NCBI RefSeq assembly: GCF_008973825.1
Contig: NZ_WCHR01000012.1
Location: 62,001 to 126,000, forward strand
Source of the DNA: Gemmobacter serpentinus
GTDB lineage: Bacteria > Pseudomonadota > Alphaproteobacteria > Rhodobacterales > Rhodobacteraceae
Length of the DNA stretch: 64,000 bases
Direction: 5' to 3'
Numbering within the stretch: position 1 is the stretch's first letter; each line of letters opens with the position of its first letter. Positions 48,612 through 58,935 of the stretch are shown here, piece after piece. The notes beneath the pieces were generated by a model, which was not told the origin of the DNA, did not search any database, and saw only the letters and a list, made by a program, of their open reading frames with translations. Made by a program: the position numbers and the translations under genes.

Positions 48612-49496
48612 ATGGCAGTCCTCGTCAACGAAAATACCAAAGTCATCTGCCAGGGCTTCACCGGCTCGCAGGGCACGTTCCACTCGGAACAGGCGATTGC
48701 CTATGGCACCAAGATGGTTGGCGGCGTGACCCCCGGCAAGGGCGGCACCACGCATCTCGACCTGCCGGTGTTCAACTCGGTGCATGAGGCGCGCGAGCGC
48801 ACTGGCGCCAATGCGACCGCGATCTATGTGCCGCCGCCCTTCGCGGCCGACTCGATCCTCGAGGCGATCGACGCCGAGATGGAGCTGATCGTCTGCATCA
48901 CCGAAGGCATCCCGGTGCTGGACATGATGAAGGTCAAGCGCGCGCTGGAAGGCTCCAAATCGCGCCTCATCGGGCCGAACTGCCCGGGCGTCATCACCCC
49001 CGGCGCCTGCAAGATCGGCATCATGCCGGGCCATATCCACCAGCGCGGTTCTGTCGGTGTGGTGTCGCGTTCGGGCACGCTGACCTATGAAGCGGTGAAG
49101 CAGACCTCCGATCTGGGCCTTGGCCAATCCTCGGCCGTGGGCATCGGCGGCGACCCGATCAAGGGCACCGAGCATATCGACGTGCTGGAAATGTTCCTGG
49201 CAGACCCGGAAACCACCTCGATCATCATGATCGGTGAAATCGGTGGGTCGGCCGAGGAAGAAGCCGCACAATTCCTGGCCGACGAGAAGAAGCGTGGCCG
49301 CTGGAAGCCGACCGCCGGTTTCATCGCGGGCCGCACCGCGCCGAAAGGCCGTCGCATGGGCCATGCAGGTGCCATCGTGGCCGGTGGCAAGGGTGATGCG
49401 GAATCGAAGATCGAGGCGATGAAAGCCGCCGGGATCGTTGTGGCTGACAGCCCGGCCCAACTGGGCGAAGCCGTGATGAAGGCGATCAGGGGCTGA
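48612..49496 (+). CDS. sucD: Succinyl-CoA synthetase alpha subunit
   Basis: A 294-residue subunit. CoA-binding fold [39 protein letters not shown], and the phospho-His segment [20 protein letters not shown]. Partner of sucC. Very short intergenic (4 bases) indicates coupling. It is followed by a lipoprotein gene after 84 bases. Confidence 0.98.
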   Translation: MAVLVNENTKVICQGFTGSQGTFHSEQAIAYGTKMVGGVTPGKGGTTHLDLPVFNSVHEARERTGANATAIYVPPPFAADSILEAIDAEMELIVCITEGIPVLDMMKVKRALEGSKSRLIGPNCPGVITPGACKIGIMPGHIHQRGSVGVVSRSGTLTYEAVKQTSDLGLGQSSAVGIGGDPIKGTEHIDVLEMFLADPETTSIIMIGEIGGSAEEEAAQFLADEKKRGRWKPTAGFIAGRTAPKGRRMGHAGAIVAGGKGDAESKIEAMKAAGIVVADSPAQLGEAVMKAIRG

Positions 49497-49580
49497 TGTG
49501 ACAGTTTGCTTCCCCGGGGCGCGCGCATGTTGTGCCTCGGGGAGGGTTTTCCAGTGCAACAGATTTTCAGGGTGAACAGG

Positions 49581-50021
49581 ATGAAACGACCGACACTCGC
49601 AATTCTGGCTGTTCTCGCGGTTGCTGGCTGTGTCCAGTCCGCGCATTCCATCCCATTTAGTGCCCTGAAACCTGACCCATCCACTGGTCTGAAGATTGCG
49701 CGGGATACGAAAGGTCCGGAACCACTTGTGCCGAGCTTTGGTGTGACATCCGACAATCCGAAGATGGTCTTGGAAACGATCGCCGGATTGCAGCCGTCTG
49801 ACGTCGCGCCTATCTTTGCTCGGGTTGCCGCACACCGAAAAGCTTCGCCTCCTGGCTCCGTGACTGAACTACCCCTTCTCGCTGGAGTGGCCGAAGATAT
49901 GCAGACGGTGCGAAAGGCATCGCGTATCATTTGCCAATCTTTCGGTGCCGATCTGTTGGAGGTGGTGGAGGTCTCATCAAAGCCCGGTAGCTTTCATAGA
50001 CTCCTTCTTCGCTGCAACTGA
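49581..50021 (+). CDS. Small predicted lipoprotein between sucD and sucA
   Basis: A 146-residue protein with lipoprotein signal MKRPTLAILAVLAVAGC and a periplasmic part of unknown family (IPFSALKPDPSTGLKIARDT, TIAGLQPSDVAPIFARVAAH, ASRIICQSFGADLLEVVEV). AACAGG precedes the ATG. Codon use is less GC-biased than in sucD and sucA. A lipoprotein in this position is unusual for suc operons, so acquisition is possible. Confidence 0.75.
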   Translation: MKRPTLAILAVLAVAGCVQSAHSIPFSALKPDPSTGLKIARDTKGPEPLVPSFGVTSDNPKMVLETIAGLQPSDVAPIFARVAAHRKASPPGSVTELPLLAGVAEDMQTVRKASRIICQSFGADLLEVVEVSSKPGSFHRLLLRCN

Positions 50022-50057
50022 TCTCCGTTCGCCCCTACGTCTCCATGAGGCAATGAC

Positions 50058-53024
50058 ATGACTGACCAATCCCCCAACGCCGCATTCCATGCCCAATCCT
50101 ATCTGGACGGGGCGAATGCCGATTACATCGACCAGCTTCAGGCGCGCTATGCCGCCGACCCCGCCTCGGTGGATGCGGGTTGGGCCGCGTTTTTCGCAGC
50201 CCTTGGCGAAAGCGAGCTTGAGGCCAAGCGCGCTGCGGCTGGCCCGTCCTGGGCCCGGGCCGACTGGCCGCCGACCGCGGCCGACGATCTGACCGCCGCC
50301 CTGACGGGCGAATGGCCGATCGCGCCGAAAGAGGCCAAGGGGGCGGGTGCCAAGATCGCCGCCAAAGCCGCCGAGACCGGCGTGGCGCTGAGCCAGGACC
50401 AGATCCAGCGCGCCGTGCTCGACAGCATCCGCGCCATCATGATCATCCGCGCCTACCGGATCCGGGGGCATCTGGCCGCCGATATCGATCCGCTCGGGAT
50501 GCGCGACAAGAACTCGCATCCCGAGCTGGATCCGAAATCCTATGGCTTCACCGAAGCCGACATGGATCGCCCGATCTTCATCGATAATGTGCTGGGCCTG
50601 ACCCATGCCTCGATGCGCCAGATCCTGGACATCGTGAAGCGCACCTATTGCGGCACCTTCGCGCTGCAATACATGCATATCTCCGATCCCGAACAGTCGA
50701 GCTGGCTGAAAGAGCGGATCGAGGGCTATGGCAAGGAAATCCAGTTCACCCGTGAAGGCCGCAAGGCCATCCTGAACAAGCTGGTCGAGGCAGAAGGCTT
50801 CGAGAAGTTCCTGCATGTCAAATACATGGGCACCAAACGCTTCGGTCTGGACGGGGGCGAGGCCCTGATCCCGGCGATGGAGCAGATCATCAAGCGTGGC
50901 GGCAATCTTGGCGTGAAAGAGATCGTCATCGGGATGCCGCACCGTGGCCGCCTGTCGGTGCTGGCCAATGTGATGGGCAAGCCCTATCGCGCCATCTTCA
51001 ACGAATTCCAGGGCGGCAGCTTCAAACCGGAAGACGTCGACGGCTCGGGCGATGTGAAATATCACCTTGGTGCCTCCAGCGACCGCACCTTTGACGGCAA
51101 TACCGTTCACCTGTCTCTGACCGCCAACCCCTCGCACCTTGAGGCGGTGAACCCGGTCGTGCTGGGCAAGGTCCGCGCCAAGCAGGACCAATTGAACGAT
51201 ATCGAGACCCGCAACGCGGTGCTGCCGATCCTGTTGCACGGTGACGCGGCCTTTGCCGGTCAGGGTGTCGTGGCCGAATGCCTGCAATTGTCGGGCATCA
51301 AGGGCCATCGCACTGGGGGCTGCATCCATATCGTGGTGAACAACCAGATCGGTTTCACCACCGCGCCGCATTTCTCGCGCACCTCGCCCTATCCGACCGA
51401 TATCGCCCTGATGGTGGAAGCGCCGATCTTCCACGTCAATGGCGACGACCCGGAGGCCGTGGTGCACGCCGCACGCGTCGCCACCGAATATCGTCAGAAG
51501 TTCGGCAAGGACGTCGTGCTGGATATCTTCTGCTATCGCCGCTTTGGTCACAACGAAGGCGATGAGCCGATGTTCACCAACCCGGCGATGTATAACCAGA
51601 TCAAGAAGCACAAGACGACGCTGCAGCTTTACACCGAGCGTCTGGTGCAGGACGGCCTGATCCCGGAAGGCGAGATCGAGGATATGAAGGCGGCCTTCCA
51701 GGCCCGTCTGAATGAGGAATTCGAAGCCGGCCGCGAGTTCAAGCCGAACCGCGCCGACTGGCTCGATGGCCGCTGGAAGAACCTCTCGAAAGAGGGGCTG
51801 GAATATACTGCCGGCAATACCGCGATCAAACCCGAGACCTTGGCAGAGGTCGGTGCCGCGCTGACCCGCGCGCCGGAAGGGTTCGACCTGCACAAGACCG
51901 TGGCGCGCCAGCTGGAAGCCAAGAAGAAGATGTTCGAGACCGGCACCGGCTTCGACTGGGCCACGGCCGAGGCGCTGGCCTTTGGCTCGCTCCAGACCGA
52001 GGGGTTCCCGGTGCGTCTGTCGGGGCAGGATTGCACGCGCGGCACCTTCTCGCAGCGCCATTCGGCCTTTGTCGACCAGTCGACCGAAGAACGCTACTAC
52101 CCGCTGAACCACATCCGTGCCGGTCAGGCGCGTTATGAGGTGATCGACAGTATGCTGTCGGAATATGCGGTTCTGGGTTTTGAATACGGCTATTCGCTGT
52201 CGGAGCCCAATGCCCTGACGCTGTGGGAAGCGCAGTTCGGCGATTTCGCCAATGGCGCGCAGATCATGTTCGACCAGTTCATCAACTCGGGCGAAAGCAA
52301 GTGGCTGCGCATGTCGGGCCTGGTGATGCTGCTGCCGCATGGCTTTGAAGGGCAGGGGCCGGAACACTCTTCCGCCCGGCCGGAGCGGTTCTTGCAGAAC
52401 TCGGCCCAGGATAACTGGATCGTTGCCAACTGCTCGACGCCGGCGAACTACTTCCACATCCTGCGCCGCCAGATCCACCGCGACTTCCGCAAGCCGCTGG
52501 TGCTGATGACGCCGAAATCCCTGCTGCGTCACCCGCTTTGCGTGTCCAAGGCTGAGGAGTTTACTACCGGCTCGCAATTCCACCGCGTGCTGTGGGATGA
52601 TGCGCAACTGGGCGTGTCGAAGACCACGCTGAAGGGCGATGACAAGATCAAGCGCGTCGTGATGTGCACGGGCAAGGTCTATTATGACCTGCTGGCCGAA
52701 CGCGATGCCCGCGGGATCGACGACATCTATCTGCTGCGGGTCGAACAGCTCTATCCGTTCCCGGCGCAATCGCTGCGCGCCGAACTGGGCCGCTTCCCCA
52801 ATGCGGAGGTGATCTGGTGCCAGGAAGAGCCGAAGAACCAGGGCTATTGGACCCATATGGAACCCAGTATCGAATGGGTGTTGGATCAGGTCGGCGGGGC
52901 CTCCAAGCGCGCCCGCTATGTGGGCCGCACAGCCTCGGCCTCGCCTGCCACGGGTCTCGCCTCCAAACACAAAGCTGAACAAGAAGCGCTCGTGAACGAT
53001 GCGCTGACCGTTGAAGGGAAGTAA
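50058..53024 (+). CDS. sucA: 2-oxoglutarate dehydrogenase E1 component
   Basis: A 988-residue thiamine diphosphate enzyme. N-terminal [20 protein letters not shown]; central [20 protein letters not shown]; ThDP region [19 protein letters not shown]; later [20 protein letters not shown] and [19 protein letters not shown]. It decarboxylates 2-oxoglutarate and succinylates SucB's lipoyl group. 4 bases before sucB. Confidence 0.98.
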   Translation: MTDQSPNAAFHAQSYLDGANADYIDQLQARYAADPASVDAGWAAFFAALGESELEAKRAAAGPSWARADWPPTAADDLTAALTGEWPIAPKEAKGAGAKIAAKAAETGVALSQDQIQRAVLDSIRAIMIIRAYRIRGHLAADIDPLGMRDKNSHPELDPKSYGFTEADMDRPIFIDNVLGLTHASMRQILDIVKRTYCGTFALQYMHISDPEQSSWLKERIEGYGKEIQFTREGRKAILNKLVEAEGFEKFLHVKYMGTKRFGLDGGEALIPAMEQIIKRGGNLGVKEIVIGMPHRGRLSVLANVMGKPYRAIFNEFQGGSFKPEDVDGSGDVKYHLGASSDRTFDGNTVHLSLTANPSHLEAVNPVVLGKVRAKQDQLNDIETRNAVLPILLHGDAAFAGQGVVAECLQLSGIKGHRTGGCIHIVVNNQIGFTTAPHFSRTSPYPTDIALMVEAPIFHVNGDDPEAVVHAARVATEYRQKFGKDVVLDIFCYRRFGHNEGDEPMFTNPAMYNQIKKHKTTLQLYTERLVQDGLIPEGEIEDMKAAFQARLNEEFEAGREFKPNRADWLDGRWKNLSKEGLEYTAGNTAIKPETLAEVGAALTRAPEGFDLHKTVARQLEAKKKMFETGTGFDWATAEALAFGSLQTEGFPVRLSGQDCTRGTFSQRHSAFVDQSTEERYYPLNHIRAGQARYEVIDSMLSEYAVLGFEYGYSLSEPNALTLWEAQFGDFANGAQIMFDQFINSGESKWLRMSGLVMLLPHGFEGQGPEHSSARPERFLQNSAQDNWIVANCSTPANYFHILRRQIHRDFRKPLVLMTPKSLLRHPLCVSKAEEFTTGSQFHRVLWDDAQLGVSKTTLKGDDKIKRVVMCTGKVYYDLLAERDARGIDDIYLLRVEQLYPFPAQSLRAELGRFPNAEVIWCQEEPKNQGYWTHMEPSIEWVLDQVGGASKRARYVGRTASASPATGLASKHKAEQEALVNDALTVEGK

Positions 53025-53028
53025 GCCA

Positions 53029-54249
53029 ATGACCGTTGAAGTCCGCGTCCCCGCCCTGGGCGAAAGCGTCACCGAGGCGACCATCGCCACCTGGTTCAAG
53101 AAGCCCGGCGACACCGTCGCTGTGGACGAGATCCTGTGCGAGCTTGAAACCGACAAGGTAAGCCTCGACGTGCCGTCGCCTGCCGCTGGCGTTCTGGGCG
53201 AGATCATCGCGCAGGAAGGTGAGACGGTCGGCGCTGCTGCCCTGCTTGCCACCATCACCGCAGGGGCGGGCGGCGCGGTTGCGCCTTCCGCCAAAGCGGC
53301 AGAGGTGCCTGCTGCGGCCCCGGCTGCAGCTTCGGTGGCTGCCACCCCGGCCCGTGATGTCGAAGATGCGCCCGCCGCCAAGAAGGCCATGGCCGAAGCC
53401 GGTCTGACCGCCGCACAGGTGCAAGGGTCCGGCCGCGATGGCCGCGTGATGAAGGAAGATGTGGCCCGTGCGGTCGCCGCCGGTGCTGCGGCCACGGCTG
53501 CCCCGGCACCCGCCGCGATCCCGCGCGCCCCGGTTCCCGCCGATGACGCCGCCCGCGAGGAACGCGTCAAGATGACCAAGCTGCGCCAGACCATCGCGCG
53601 CCGCCTGAAGGACAGCCAGAACACTGCCGCGATGCTGACCACCTATAACGAGGTGGACATGTCCGGCATCATGGCGCTGCGCAACGAATACAAGGACCAG
53701 TTCGAGAAGAAGCATGGCGTGAAGCTGGGCTTCATGTCCTTCTTCGTGAAGGCTTGCTGCCATGCGCTGAAAGAAGTCCCCGAGGTCAATGCCGAGATCG
53801 ACGGCACTGACATCGTCTACAAGAACTATGTCCATATGGGCGTGGCCGTCGGCACGCCGTCGGGCCTTGTGGTGCCGGTGGTGCGCGATGCCGATCAGAT
53901 GGGCTTTGCCGCGATCGAGAAGAAGATTGCCGAACTGGGCCTGCGTGCCCGTGACGGCAAACTGTCGATGGCCGAAATGGCGGGGGGCAGCTTCACCATC
54001 TCGAATGGTGGGGTCTATGGCTCGCTGATGTCCTCGCCGATCCTGAACCCGCCGCAATCGGGGATCCTCGGGATGCACAAGATCCAGGATCGCCCGGTGG
54101 TGGTGAATGGCCAGATCGTCATCCGTCCGATGATGTATCTTGCGCTCAGCTACGATCACCGCATCGTGGATGGCAAGGGTGCCGTGACCTTCCTCGTCCG
54201 CGTCAAGGAGGCGCTGGAGGATCCGCGCCGCCTGCTGATGGATCTGTGA
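53029..54249 (+). CDS. sucB: 2-oxoglutarate dehydrogenase E2 (dihydrolipoyl succinyltransferase)
   Basis: A 406-residue protein. Lipoyl domain residues 1-75 with lipoylated Lys in [14 protein letters not shown]; Ala/Pro-rich linkers; peripheral subunit-binding domain [20 protein letters not shown] and [15 protein letters not shown]; catalytic domain with C-terminal [20 protein letters not shown], where His is catalytic. ATG 53029 has GGGAAG upstream; TTG 53011 lies inside sucA. Confidence 0.98.
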   Translation: MTVEVRVPALGESVTEATIATWFKKPGDTVAVDEILCELETDKVSLDVPSPAAGVLGEIIAQEGETVGAAALLATITAGAGGAVAPSAKAAEVPAAAPAAASVAATPARDVEDAPAAKKAMAEAGLTAAQVQGSGRDGRVMKEDVARAVAAGAAATAAPAPAAIPRAPVPADDAAREERVKMTKLRQTIARRLKDSQNTAAMLTTYNEVDMSGIMALRNEYKDQFEKKHGVKLGFMSFFVKACCHALKEVPEVNAEIDGTDIVYKNYVHMGVAVGTPSGLVVPVVRDADQMGFAAIEKKIAELGLRARDGKLSMAEMAGGSFTISNGGVYGSLMSSPILNPPQSGILGMHKIQDRPVVVNGQIVIRPMMYLALSYDHRIVDGKGAVTFLVRVKEALEDPRRLLMDL

Positions 54250-54318
54250 TCCGCAACTGAACAGGGGCGGGCCGCCAAAGGCCCGTCCGACCTCGCGCGA
54301 CCGGGTAAAACAGTGAAA

Positions 54319-54690
54319 ATGTCACGCTCTGTTCTGACCACCACCCTTGCCTTTGCGGCAGTGCCTGCCGTGGCCGATACGCCGGCTCGGCTACAGCCCG
54401 GCGATCTGGTGATGAAGGTGCAAAGCTACGATCCCGACAGCGACAGCTTCATCGCGCCGCGCAAGGGCGAAGCGGATGCCTGTTTCCGCGTCACCGAACG
54501 TGCAGCCGACAGCGTGACGCTGGAGCTGGTCTCCGGCCCCTATCACCCGTGGTGGAGCGATGAGGCCTTCGCGCCGGGCTTTACCGATATCTGGTCCAAC
54601 AGCGAATTCTATACCGCGAACCGGCCGCAGGATCCGCCACTGGCGATGACGGCGCAGATGTTCCGTCAGGTTGAGGCTTGCCCGCAATGA
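54319..54690 (+). CDS. Hypothetical exported protein
   Basis: A 123-residue protein with signal peptide MSRSVLTTTLAFAAVPAVA. Mature part contains DLVMKVQSYDPDSDSFIAPR and PYHPWWSDEAFAPGFTDIWS; no family recognised. A GTG at 54313 is an alternative start. Overlaps the MAPEG gene by four bases (ATGA) within the suc-lpd cluster. Confidence 0.6.
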   Translation: MSRSVLTTTLAFAAVPAVADTPARLQPGDLVMKVQSYDPDSDSFIAPRKGEADACFRVTERAADSVTLELVSGPYHPWWSDEAFAPGFTDIWSNSEFYTANRPQDPPLAMTAQMFRQVEACPQ

Positions 54691-55091
54691 TGACCGCCAC
54701 GTTCTCTGCCGAACTCATCGCCCTGCTTTTTGCCGTGCTGGTCCAGATGCTGTCCATCGCCGCCGCAGGCGCACAGATGAACCGCGAGTTGGGGCCGCGC
54801 TACAATGCCGGCCCGCGCGATGCGCAGCCCGAGATGTCGCCGCGCCTTGGCCGGTTGCGCCGTGCGGTGAATAACGGCTTCGAGGGGCTTGCGATGTTCA
54901 CGCCCGTCGTGCTGGTCACCGTGCTGTCTGGCCAATCCAGCGCGGTCACCGCCTTTGCGGCTTGGATCTATGTCGCGGCCCGCCTGCTTTACATTCCTGC
55001 CTATGCCCTTGGTCTTGCGCCCTGGCGCTCGCTCATCTGGGGCATCGGCTTTCTTGCAATCCTGACGATGATCGGTGCCTGCCTGTTCTGA
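54687..55091 (+). CDS. MAPEG-family membrane protein
   Basis: A 134-residue protein with four helices. [40 protein letters not shown], and [20 protein letters not shown] are the MAPEG signature (Arg and Asn residues, WxxxR-like region). Relatives include glutathione-dependent membrane enzymes; activity here is unknown. Starts at ATG 54687 within the preceding stop. Confidence 0.87.
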   Translation: MMTATFSAELIALLFAVLVQMLSIAAAGAQMNRELGPRYNAGPRDAQPEMSPRLGRLRRAVNNGFEGLAMFTPVVLVTVLSGQSSAVTAFAAWIYVAARLLYIPAYALGLAPWRSLIWGIGFLAILTMIGACLF

Positions 55092-55095
55092 GCCC

Positions 55096-55145
55096 TTCAT
55101 CTGTTCCTCAAATATCCTCGGGGGTCCGGGGGCAGACAGCCCCCG
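55096..55145 (+). repeat. Dispersed AAATATCCTC element with GC hairpin, copy C
   Basis: TCATCTGTTC, then AAATATCCTCGGGGG, then GGGGGC and GCCCCC arms. Nearly identical in layout to copy A at 14361-14410. Confidence 0.6.
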
Positions 55146-55171
55146 GCCTTCGGACGCCAAAGGAGACCACC

Positions 55172-56560
55172 ATGGCAGAATTCGATGTGATCGTGATCGG
55201 CGGCGGCCCGGGCGGCTATGTCTGCGCCATCCGCTGCGCGCAGCTGGGCCTGAAAACCGCCTGTGTCGAAGGGCGCGAGACGCTGGGTGGCACCTGCCTG
55301 AATGTGGGTTGCATCCCCTCGAAGGCGCTGCTGAACGCCACGCATCACCTGCATGAAGTTCATGAGAACTTTGAAAAGATGGGCCTGATGGGGGCCGCGC
55401 CCACCGTCGATTGGGCCAAAATGCAGGATTACAAACAGGATGTGGTGAACGGCAACACCAAGGGCATCGAATTCCTGTTCAAGAAGAACAAGATCACCTG
55501 GCTGAAGGGCTGGGGCTCGATCCCGGCCGCCGGTCAGGTCAAGGTCGGTGAAGAACTGCATTCCGCCAAGGCCATCGTGATCGCGACCGGGTCGGAACCG
55601 GCCGCGCTGCCCGGCGTCACCGTCGATGAGGAGGTCGTGGTGACCTCGACCGGCGCGCTGTCCCTGGGCAAGATCCCGAAATCCATGGTCGTGATCGGCG
55701 CGGGCGTGATCGGGCTGGAAATGGGCTCGGTCTATGCCCGTCTCGGCGCGCAGGTGACCGTGGTCGAATATCTCGACGCGATCACCCCCGGCATGGATGG
55801 TGAAGTCGCGAAATCCTTCCAGAAGCTGCTGGCCAAGCAGGGTCTGAAGTTTGTCCTGGGGGCCGCGGTGCAAGGCACCGAGCGCACCAAGACCGGCGCG
55901 AAGGTCAGCTACAAGCTGCGCAAGGATGACTCTGCCCACGAGATCGAGGCCGAGGCCGTGCTGCTGGCCACCGGGCGGCGCCCCTATACGGCGGGTCTGG
56001 GCCTCGAGGCTGCAGGCGTCGAGATGGAACCGCGCGGTCAGGTCAAGATCGACGGTCATTTCCAGACCAATGTGAAGGGCATCTACGCCATCGGCGACGC
56101 CGTGGTCGGGCCGATGCTGGCCCACAAGGCCGAGGATGAGGGCATGGCGGTGGCCGAGGTCATCGCGGGCAAGCATGGTCATGTGAACTATGACGTGATC
56201 CCCGGCGTGATCTACACCACGCCCGAGGTGGCCTCGGTCGGCAAGACCGAAGAGCAACTGAAGGCCGAGGGCCGCGCCTACAAGGTCGGCAAATTCCCCT
56301 TCATGGGCAATGCGCGCGCCAAGGCGGTCTTCCAGGCCGATGGCTTTGTGAAGCTGATCGCCGACAAGGAAACCGACCGTATCCTTGGCTGCCATATCAT
56401 CGGGCCGGGCGCGGGCGATCTGATCCATGAGGTCTGCGTTGCGATGGAATTTGGCGCATCTGCGCAGGATCTGGCGCTGACCTGCCACGCCCACCCGACC
56501 TATTCGGAAGCGGTGCGCGAGGCGGCGCTGGCCTGCGGCGACGGCGCGATCCACGCCTGA
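55172..56560 (+). CDS. lpd: Dihydrolipoyl dehydrogenase
   Basis: A 462-residue FAD flavoprotein (E3). FAD loop [20 protein letters not shown], redox disulfide [19 protein letters not shown] loop [20 protein letters not shown], and C-terminal His-Glu in [17 protein letters not shown]. Reoxidises lipoamide of 2-oxoglutarate dehydrogenase, fitting its place after sucB. AGGAG precedes the ATG by 6 bases. A terminator follows. Confidence 0.97.
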   Translation: MAEFDVIVIGGGPGGYVCAIRCAQLGLKTACVEGRETLGGTCLNVGCIPSKALLNATHHLHEVHENFEKMGLMGAAPTVDWAKMQDYKQDVVNGNTKGIEFLFKKNKITWLKGWGSIPAAGQVKVGEELHSAKAIVIATGSEPAALPGVTVDEEVVVTSTGALSLGKIPKSMVVIGAGVIGLEMGSVYARLGAQVTVVEYLDAITPGMDGEVAKSFQKLLAKQGLKFVLGAAVQGTERTKTGAKVSYKLRKDDSAHEIEAEAVLLATGRRPYTAGLGLEAAGVEMEPRGQVKIDGHFQTNVKGIYAIGDAVVGPMLAHKAEDEGMAVAEVIAGKHGHVNYDVIPGVIYTTPEVASVGKTEEQLKAEGRAYKVGKFPFMGNARAKAVFQADGFVKLIADKETDRILGCHIIGPGAGDLIHEVCVAMEFGASAQDLALTCHAHPTYSEAVREAALACGDGAIHA

Positions 56561-56603
56561 TCCGGTCAGGTTTGATCTGGCCCACCAAGGCCTCTGAGAC
56601 GGA

Positions 56604-56638
56604 AACACCCCGATCCTTGTGGATCGGGGTGTTGTCAT
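56604..56638 (+). terminator. Rho-independent terminator of lpd
   Basis: Perfect 13-bp arms AACACCCCGATCC and its complement around TTGT, followed by GTCATTTTT. Confidence 0.9.
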
Positions 56639-56689
56639 TTTTCGCCCCGTCCTGCCCTTGCGGGCAAGACAGGGCAGTGAGATGTTCAG

Positions 56690-56761
56690 CCCACAGGCCC
56701 ACAGGCCCACAGGCCCACAGGCCCACAGGCCCACAGGCCCACAGGCCCACAGGCCCACAGG
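56690..56761. repeat. Octamer tandem repeat, 9 perfect copies of CCCACAGG
   Basis: 72 bases of exact 8-bp units between the lpd terminator and the ecm stop, outside either coding region. Second octamer array in the window, with a different unit. Confidence 0.92.
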
Positions 56762-56836
56762 CCTGCGATCATTCAGGGTCTGCTGGTCAGAGGGGGCATT
56801 CGGGTCCGAAGGCGGGAAAGCCGTCAATGCCCGCGA

Positions 56837-58801
56837 TCACTCCGCCGCAACTGGCTCCGGGTCCACCAGCGCCACGATGTCGAGCATGATGCGGTTCAGC
56901 TCGAAATCCTTGGGCGTATAGACGGCGGCGACCCCCATGCCGCGCAGCCGGGCCGCGTCTTCCTCGGGGATAATGCCGCCGACCACGACCGGGATATGGT
57001 CCAGGCCTGCCGCGCGCATCCGCGCCATCGTGTCCTCCAACAGCGGCAGATGGCTGCCCGACAGGATCGACAGGCCCACCACATGCACATCCTGATCGGC
57101 GGCGGCGCTGACGATCTCGGCCGGGGTCAGGCGGATGCCTTCGTAATGGATCTCCATCCCGCAATCGCGGGCGCGGGCGGCGATCTGCTCGGCGCCGTTG
57201 GAATGACCATCCAGCCCCGGCTTGCCGACAAGGAAGCTAAGCTGCCGCCCAAGTTTCGAAGACACGGTCGAGACCGCCTCGCGGATCGGCTCCAGCCCCT
57301 CGGTGCGGTTGGAGGGGTTCTTGGAGACGCCCGTGGGACCGCGATACTGGCCAAACGCCGCGCGCACCGTGGCCCCCCATTCACCTGTCGTGGCCCCGGC
57401 CTTGGCGGCGGCGATGGAGGCAGGCATGACATTGGCGCCGCTGGCACAGGCCTGCCGCAATGCCTCCAGCGCGCGGGCGACCGCGCCGGCATCGCGACTG
57501 CTGCGCCAGGCGGTCAGGCGCGCGATCTGGTCAGCCTCGGCCTCGGGGTCGGACAGCATGATCGCGCCATCGCCCGCGGTCAGCGGCGAAGGTGCGGCCT
57601 CGGTCCAGCGGTTGACGCCGACCACGATGGTTTCCTTGCCCTCGATCCGCGCGATGCGGTCGGCATTGGCCTCTACCAACCGGCCTTTCATGTAATCGAT
57701 CGAGGCGACCGCGCCGCCCATGGCGTCGATCTGCGCCAGCTCATCGCGCGCGCCCTGTTTCAGCGCCTCGACCTTGCGATCAATCGCGGGGTTGCCGTCA
57801 AACAGGTCGTCATATTCCAGAAGATCGGTCTCATAGGCCAGGATCTGCTGCATCCGCAGCGACCATTGCTGATCCCAGGGGCGCGGCAGACCAAGCGCCT
57901 CGTTCCAGGCGGGCAGTTGCACCGCGCGGGCGCGGGCGCGTTTCGACAGCGTCACCGCCAGCATCTCGATCAGGATGCGGTAGACGTTGTTTTCCGGTTG
58001 CTGCTCGGTCAGGCCAAGGCTGTTGACCTGCACCCCATAGCGGAAGCGGCGGTATTTCGCATCCGTGATGCCATAACGATCCTGCAGGATCTCGTCCCAC
58101 AGGTCGACAAAGGCGCGCATCTTGCACATCTCGGTGATGAAGCGGATGCCCGCATTCACGAAAAAGCTGATCCGCCCGACCATATTGGGGAAGTCGGCCT
58201 CGGTGACCTTGCCGCGCAGGTCATCAAGCACCGCACATGCGGTGGCAAGGGCAAAGGCCAGCTCCTGCTCGGGCGTGGCCCCCGCCTCTTGCAGATGGTA
58301 GGAACACACGTTCATCGGGTTCCATTTCGGCAGGTGCTTCTGCGTATAGGCCGCCACATCGGTGATCATCCGCAGGCTGGGTTTGGGCGGGCAGATATAG
58401 GTCCCGCGCGAGAGATATTCCTTGATGATGTCGTTCTGCACCGTGCCTTGCAGCTTGGAGATATCGGCCCCCTGTTCTTCGGCCGCCGCGATATACAGCG
58501 ACAGCAGCCAGGGCGCGGTCGCGTTGATCGTCATCGAGGTATTCATCTGTTCCAGCGGGATCTGGTCGAACAGCGCCCGCATGTCGCCCAGATGGCTGAC
58601 CGGCACGCCCACCTTGCCGACCTCGCCCCGCGCCAGCTCATGATCGCTGTCATAGCCGGTCTGGGTCGGCAGATCGAAGGCCACCGAAAGCCCGGTCTGC
58701 CCTTTGGCCAGATTGGTGCGATACAGCGCATTGGAGGCGCTGGCCGTGGAATGGCCCGCATAGGTGCGGAACAGCCAGGGGGCATCTTTCATCTGGGTCA
58801 T
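56837..58801 (-). CDS. ecm: Ethylmalonyl-CoA mutase
   Basis: A 654-residue adenosylcobalamin mutase in one polypeptide. The catalytic part contains LFRTYAGHSTASASNALYRT, SVAFDLPTQTGYDSDHELAR, RISFFVNAGIRFITEMCKMR, and the C-terminal B12 domain has GKPGLDGHSNGAEQIAARAR (DxHxxG) and GLSILSGSHLPLLEDTM. Sequence and length match Ecm of the ethylmalonyl-CoA pathway rather than methylmalonyl-CoA mutase; it converts ethylmalonyl-CoA to methylsuccinyl-CoA. GAGG lies 5 bases before the ATG. Confidence 0.95.
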   Translation of the reverse strand: MTQMKDAPWLFRTYAGHSTASASNALYRTNLAKGQTGLSVAFDLPTQTGYDSDHELARGEVGKVGVPVSHLGDMRALFDQIPLEQMNTSMTINATAPWLLSLYIAAAEEQGADISKLQGTVQNDIIKEYLSRGTYICPPKPSLRMITDVAAYTQKHLPKWNPMNVCSYHLQEAGATPEQELAFALATACAVLDDLRGKVTEADFPNMVGRISFFVNAGIRFITEMCKMRAFVDLWDEILQDRYGITDAKYRRFRYGVQVNSLGLTEQQPENNVYRILIEMLAVTLSKRARARAVQLPAWNEALGLPRPWDQQWSLRMQQILAYETDLLEYDDLFDGNPAIDRKVEALKQGARDELAQIDAMGGAVASIDYMKGRLVEANADRIARIEGKETIVVGVNRWTEAAPSPLTAGDGAIMLSDPEAEADQIARLTAWRSSRDAGAVARALEALRQACASGANVMPASIAAAKAGATTGEWGATVRAAFGQYRGPTGVSKNPSNRTEGLEPIREAVSTVSSKLGRQLSFLVGKPGLDGHSNGAEQIAARARDCGMEIHYEGIRLTPAEIVSAAADQDVHVVGLSILSGSHLPLLEDTMARMRAAGLDHIPVVVGGIIPEEDAARLRGMGVAAVYTPKDFELNRIMLDIVALVDPEPVAAE

Positions 58802-58935
58802 GGCAGCCTCGTGAATCGTGTCGGCAATATTATTGCGTGTCTTTAGCCATGACAGAAAGAATGTGCCTCTGTCAATTCGCCGCGTTGCGGCATGACCGGA
58901 TTGTTGCGGCTGCGGCAATTGCCTAAGGTCAGGGC

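Noticed and set aside
49977-53642. Very long open frame on the minus strand antisense to sucA
   Set aside because: Its composition (Ala/Arg/Gly/His-rich) and exact overlap with a clear sucA and sucB show it to be a by-product of GC-rich third positions.
56996-58846. Long plus-strand open frame antisense to ecm
   Set aside because: Same reasoning: ecm is full length and the antisense frame is His/Arg-rich without domains.
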